In this document: positions 63,866-64,000 of the stretch, piece by piece
Position numbering within the stretch: position 1 is the stretch's first letter
Layout of the letters: each line of letters opens with the position of its first letter
NCBI GenBank assembly: GCA_023954715.1
Contig: JAGSHD010000010.1
Location: 116,655-180,654, forward strand
DNA from: Candidatus Cloacimonadota bacterium
GTDB taxonomy: Bacteria > Muiribacteriota > UBA6191
Direction: 5' to 3'
Length of the DNA stretch: 64,000 bases
Program-made: the position numbers and the translations under genes
Notes under the pieces: model-generated
What the model was told of the DNA's origin: nothing
Database searches by the model: none
The model's input: only the letters and a program-made list of their open reading frames with translations

Positions 63866-63950
63866 CGGAGAATATGGGATTTGAACCCATGGTGGGTTGC
63901 CCCACGCACGCTTAGCAAGCGTGTGCCTTAAGCCGCTCGGCCAACTCTCC
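63866..63950 (-). tRNA. tRNA-Ser, anticodon GCU
   Basis: A class-II tRNA: acceptor GGAGAGT pairs with ATTCTCC (one G-U), D-arm GGCCGAGCGGCTTAAGGC, anticodon stem CACGC/GCGTG with loop TTGCTAA (anticodon GCT, reads AGC/AGU), long variable arm (GTGGGGCAACCCAC) and T-loop GGTTCAAATCC. Discriminator G. CCA is not encoded, so it must be added after transcription. A second serine-type tRNA lies just upstream in the transcript. Confidence 0.95.
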
Positions 63951-63960
63951 AAACATTGTA

Positions 63961-64000
63961 CGGAAGATGTAGGATTCGAACCCACGGAGGACGTGAATCC
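63961..64000 (-). tRNA. 3' part of a class-II tRNA (probably tRNA-Ser), cut by window end
   Basis: The T-arm (GTGGGTTCGAATCCTAC), the acceptor 3' strand ATCTTCC with discriminator G, and a long variable arm (GGATTCACGTCC) are visible on the minus strand. The long variable arm and G discriminator favour Ser over Leu or Tyr. The anticodon is outside the window. Ten bases separate it from the tRNA-Ser(GCU) gene. Confidence 0.85.

Overview
The window is an ordinary-looking, gene-dense chromosomal segment of an AT-rich Gram-negative bacterium. I see no phage, insertion sequence, CRISPR array or rRNA. The phylum is not resolved from sequence alone. Type II secretion/type IV pilus-like parts, many signal peptides, c-type haem motifs and a complete tyrosine/homogentisate branch that needs O2 point to an aerobic or facultatively aerobic diderm rich in envelope and signalling proteins. 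Start codons are often TTG or GTG, one is probably ATT, and gene overlaps of 1-29 bp are common.

Layout. 1-3.4 kb: end of a GNAT acetyltransferase, a small DUF2004-like protein, then era-lepB on the minus strand. 3.7-16.9 kb: a secreted subtilase and a secreted carboxypeptidase-regulatory-like protein; a membrane diguanylate cyclase (GGEEF) translationally linked to a membrane protein that looks like a degenerate GAF-GGDEF partner; metG-tatD-TPR-pgeF; then, on the minus strand, a CHAP amidase and a two-gene unit made of a DUF4062 protein and an unknown partner. 17.1-25.5 kb: pdxJ and a four-gene signalling cluster (HEAT / CheA-like kinase without CheW domain / HEAT / acidic HEAT), followed by convergent rsuA-like and yraN genes.

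26.5-35.3 kb: two tandem polytopic membrane proteins with periplasmic C39-like and TPR regions, one with an intact Cys-His-Asp set and the other without; a stand-alone CheY-type receiver with a clear sigma-70 promoter; a TolA-like coiled-coil protein with a 270-bp internal tandem repeat; serS. 35.5-39.7 kb: tyrosine catabolism (HGD, HPPD, FAH, MAAI). 40.2-42.2 kb: an ECF sigma factor and its zinc-finger/FecR anti-sigma factor, with an ECF-type promoter in front. 42.4-47.4 kb: ruvX-alaS and three pseudopilin-like genes. 47.8-50.1 kb: rpmE, pyk and a DUF1059 protein. 50.2-54 kb: secreted proteins of unknown function.

54.3-63.5 kb: a receiver-histidine kinase overlapping a dihaem cytochrome c, polA-tsaE, a GspE/PilB-like ATPase with degraded catalytic motifs plus a TPR lipoprotein-sized partner, and a DnaQ-UvrC-like fusion nuclease. 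63.8-64 kb: tRNA-Ser(GCU) and the 3' part of a second class-II tRNA.

The most unusual item is non-coding: a ~130-bp element present twice (about 40151-40280 and 52066-52200), each time directly after the stop codon of a minus-strand envelope-protein gene, with paired base changes that preserve a 7-bp hairpin around an RATAAAA loop. The HEAT/CheA-like cluster, the active/inactive C39-like pair and the active/degenerate GGDEF pair are the best candidates for undescribed protein systems.
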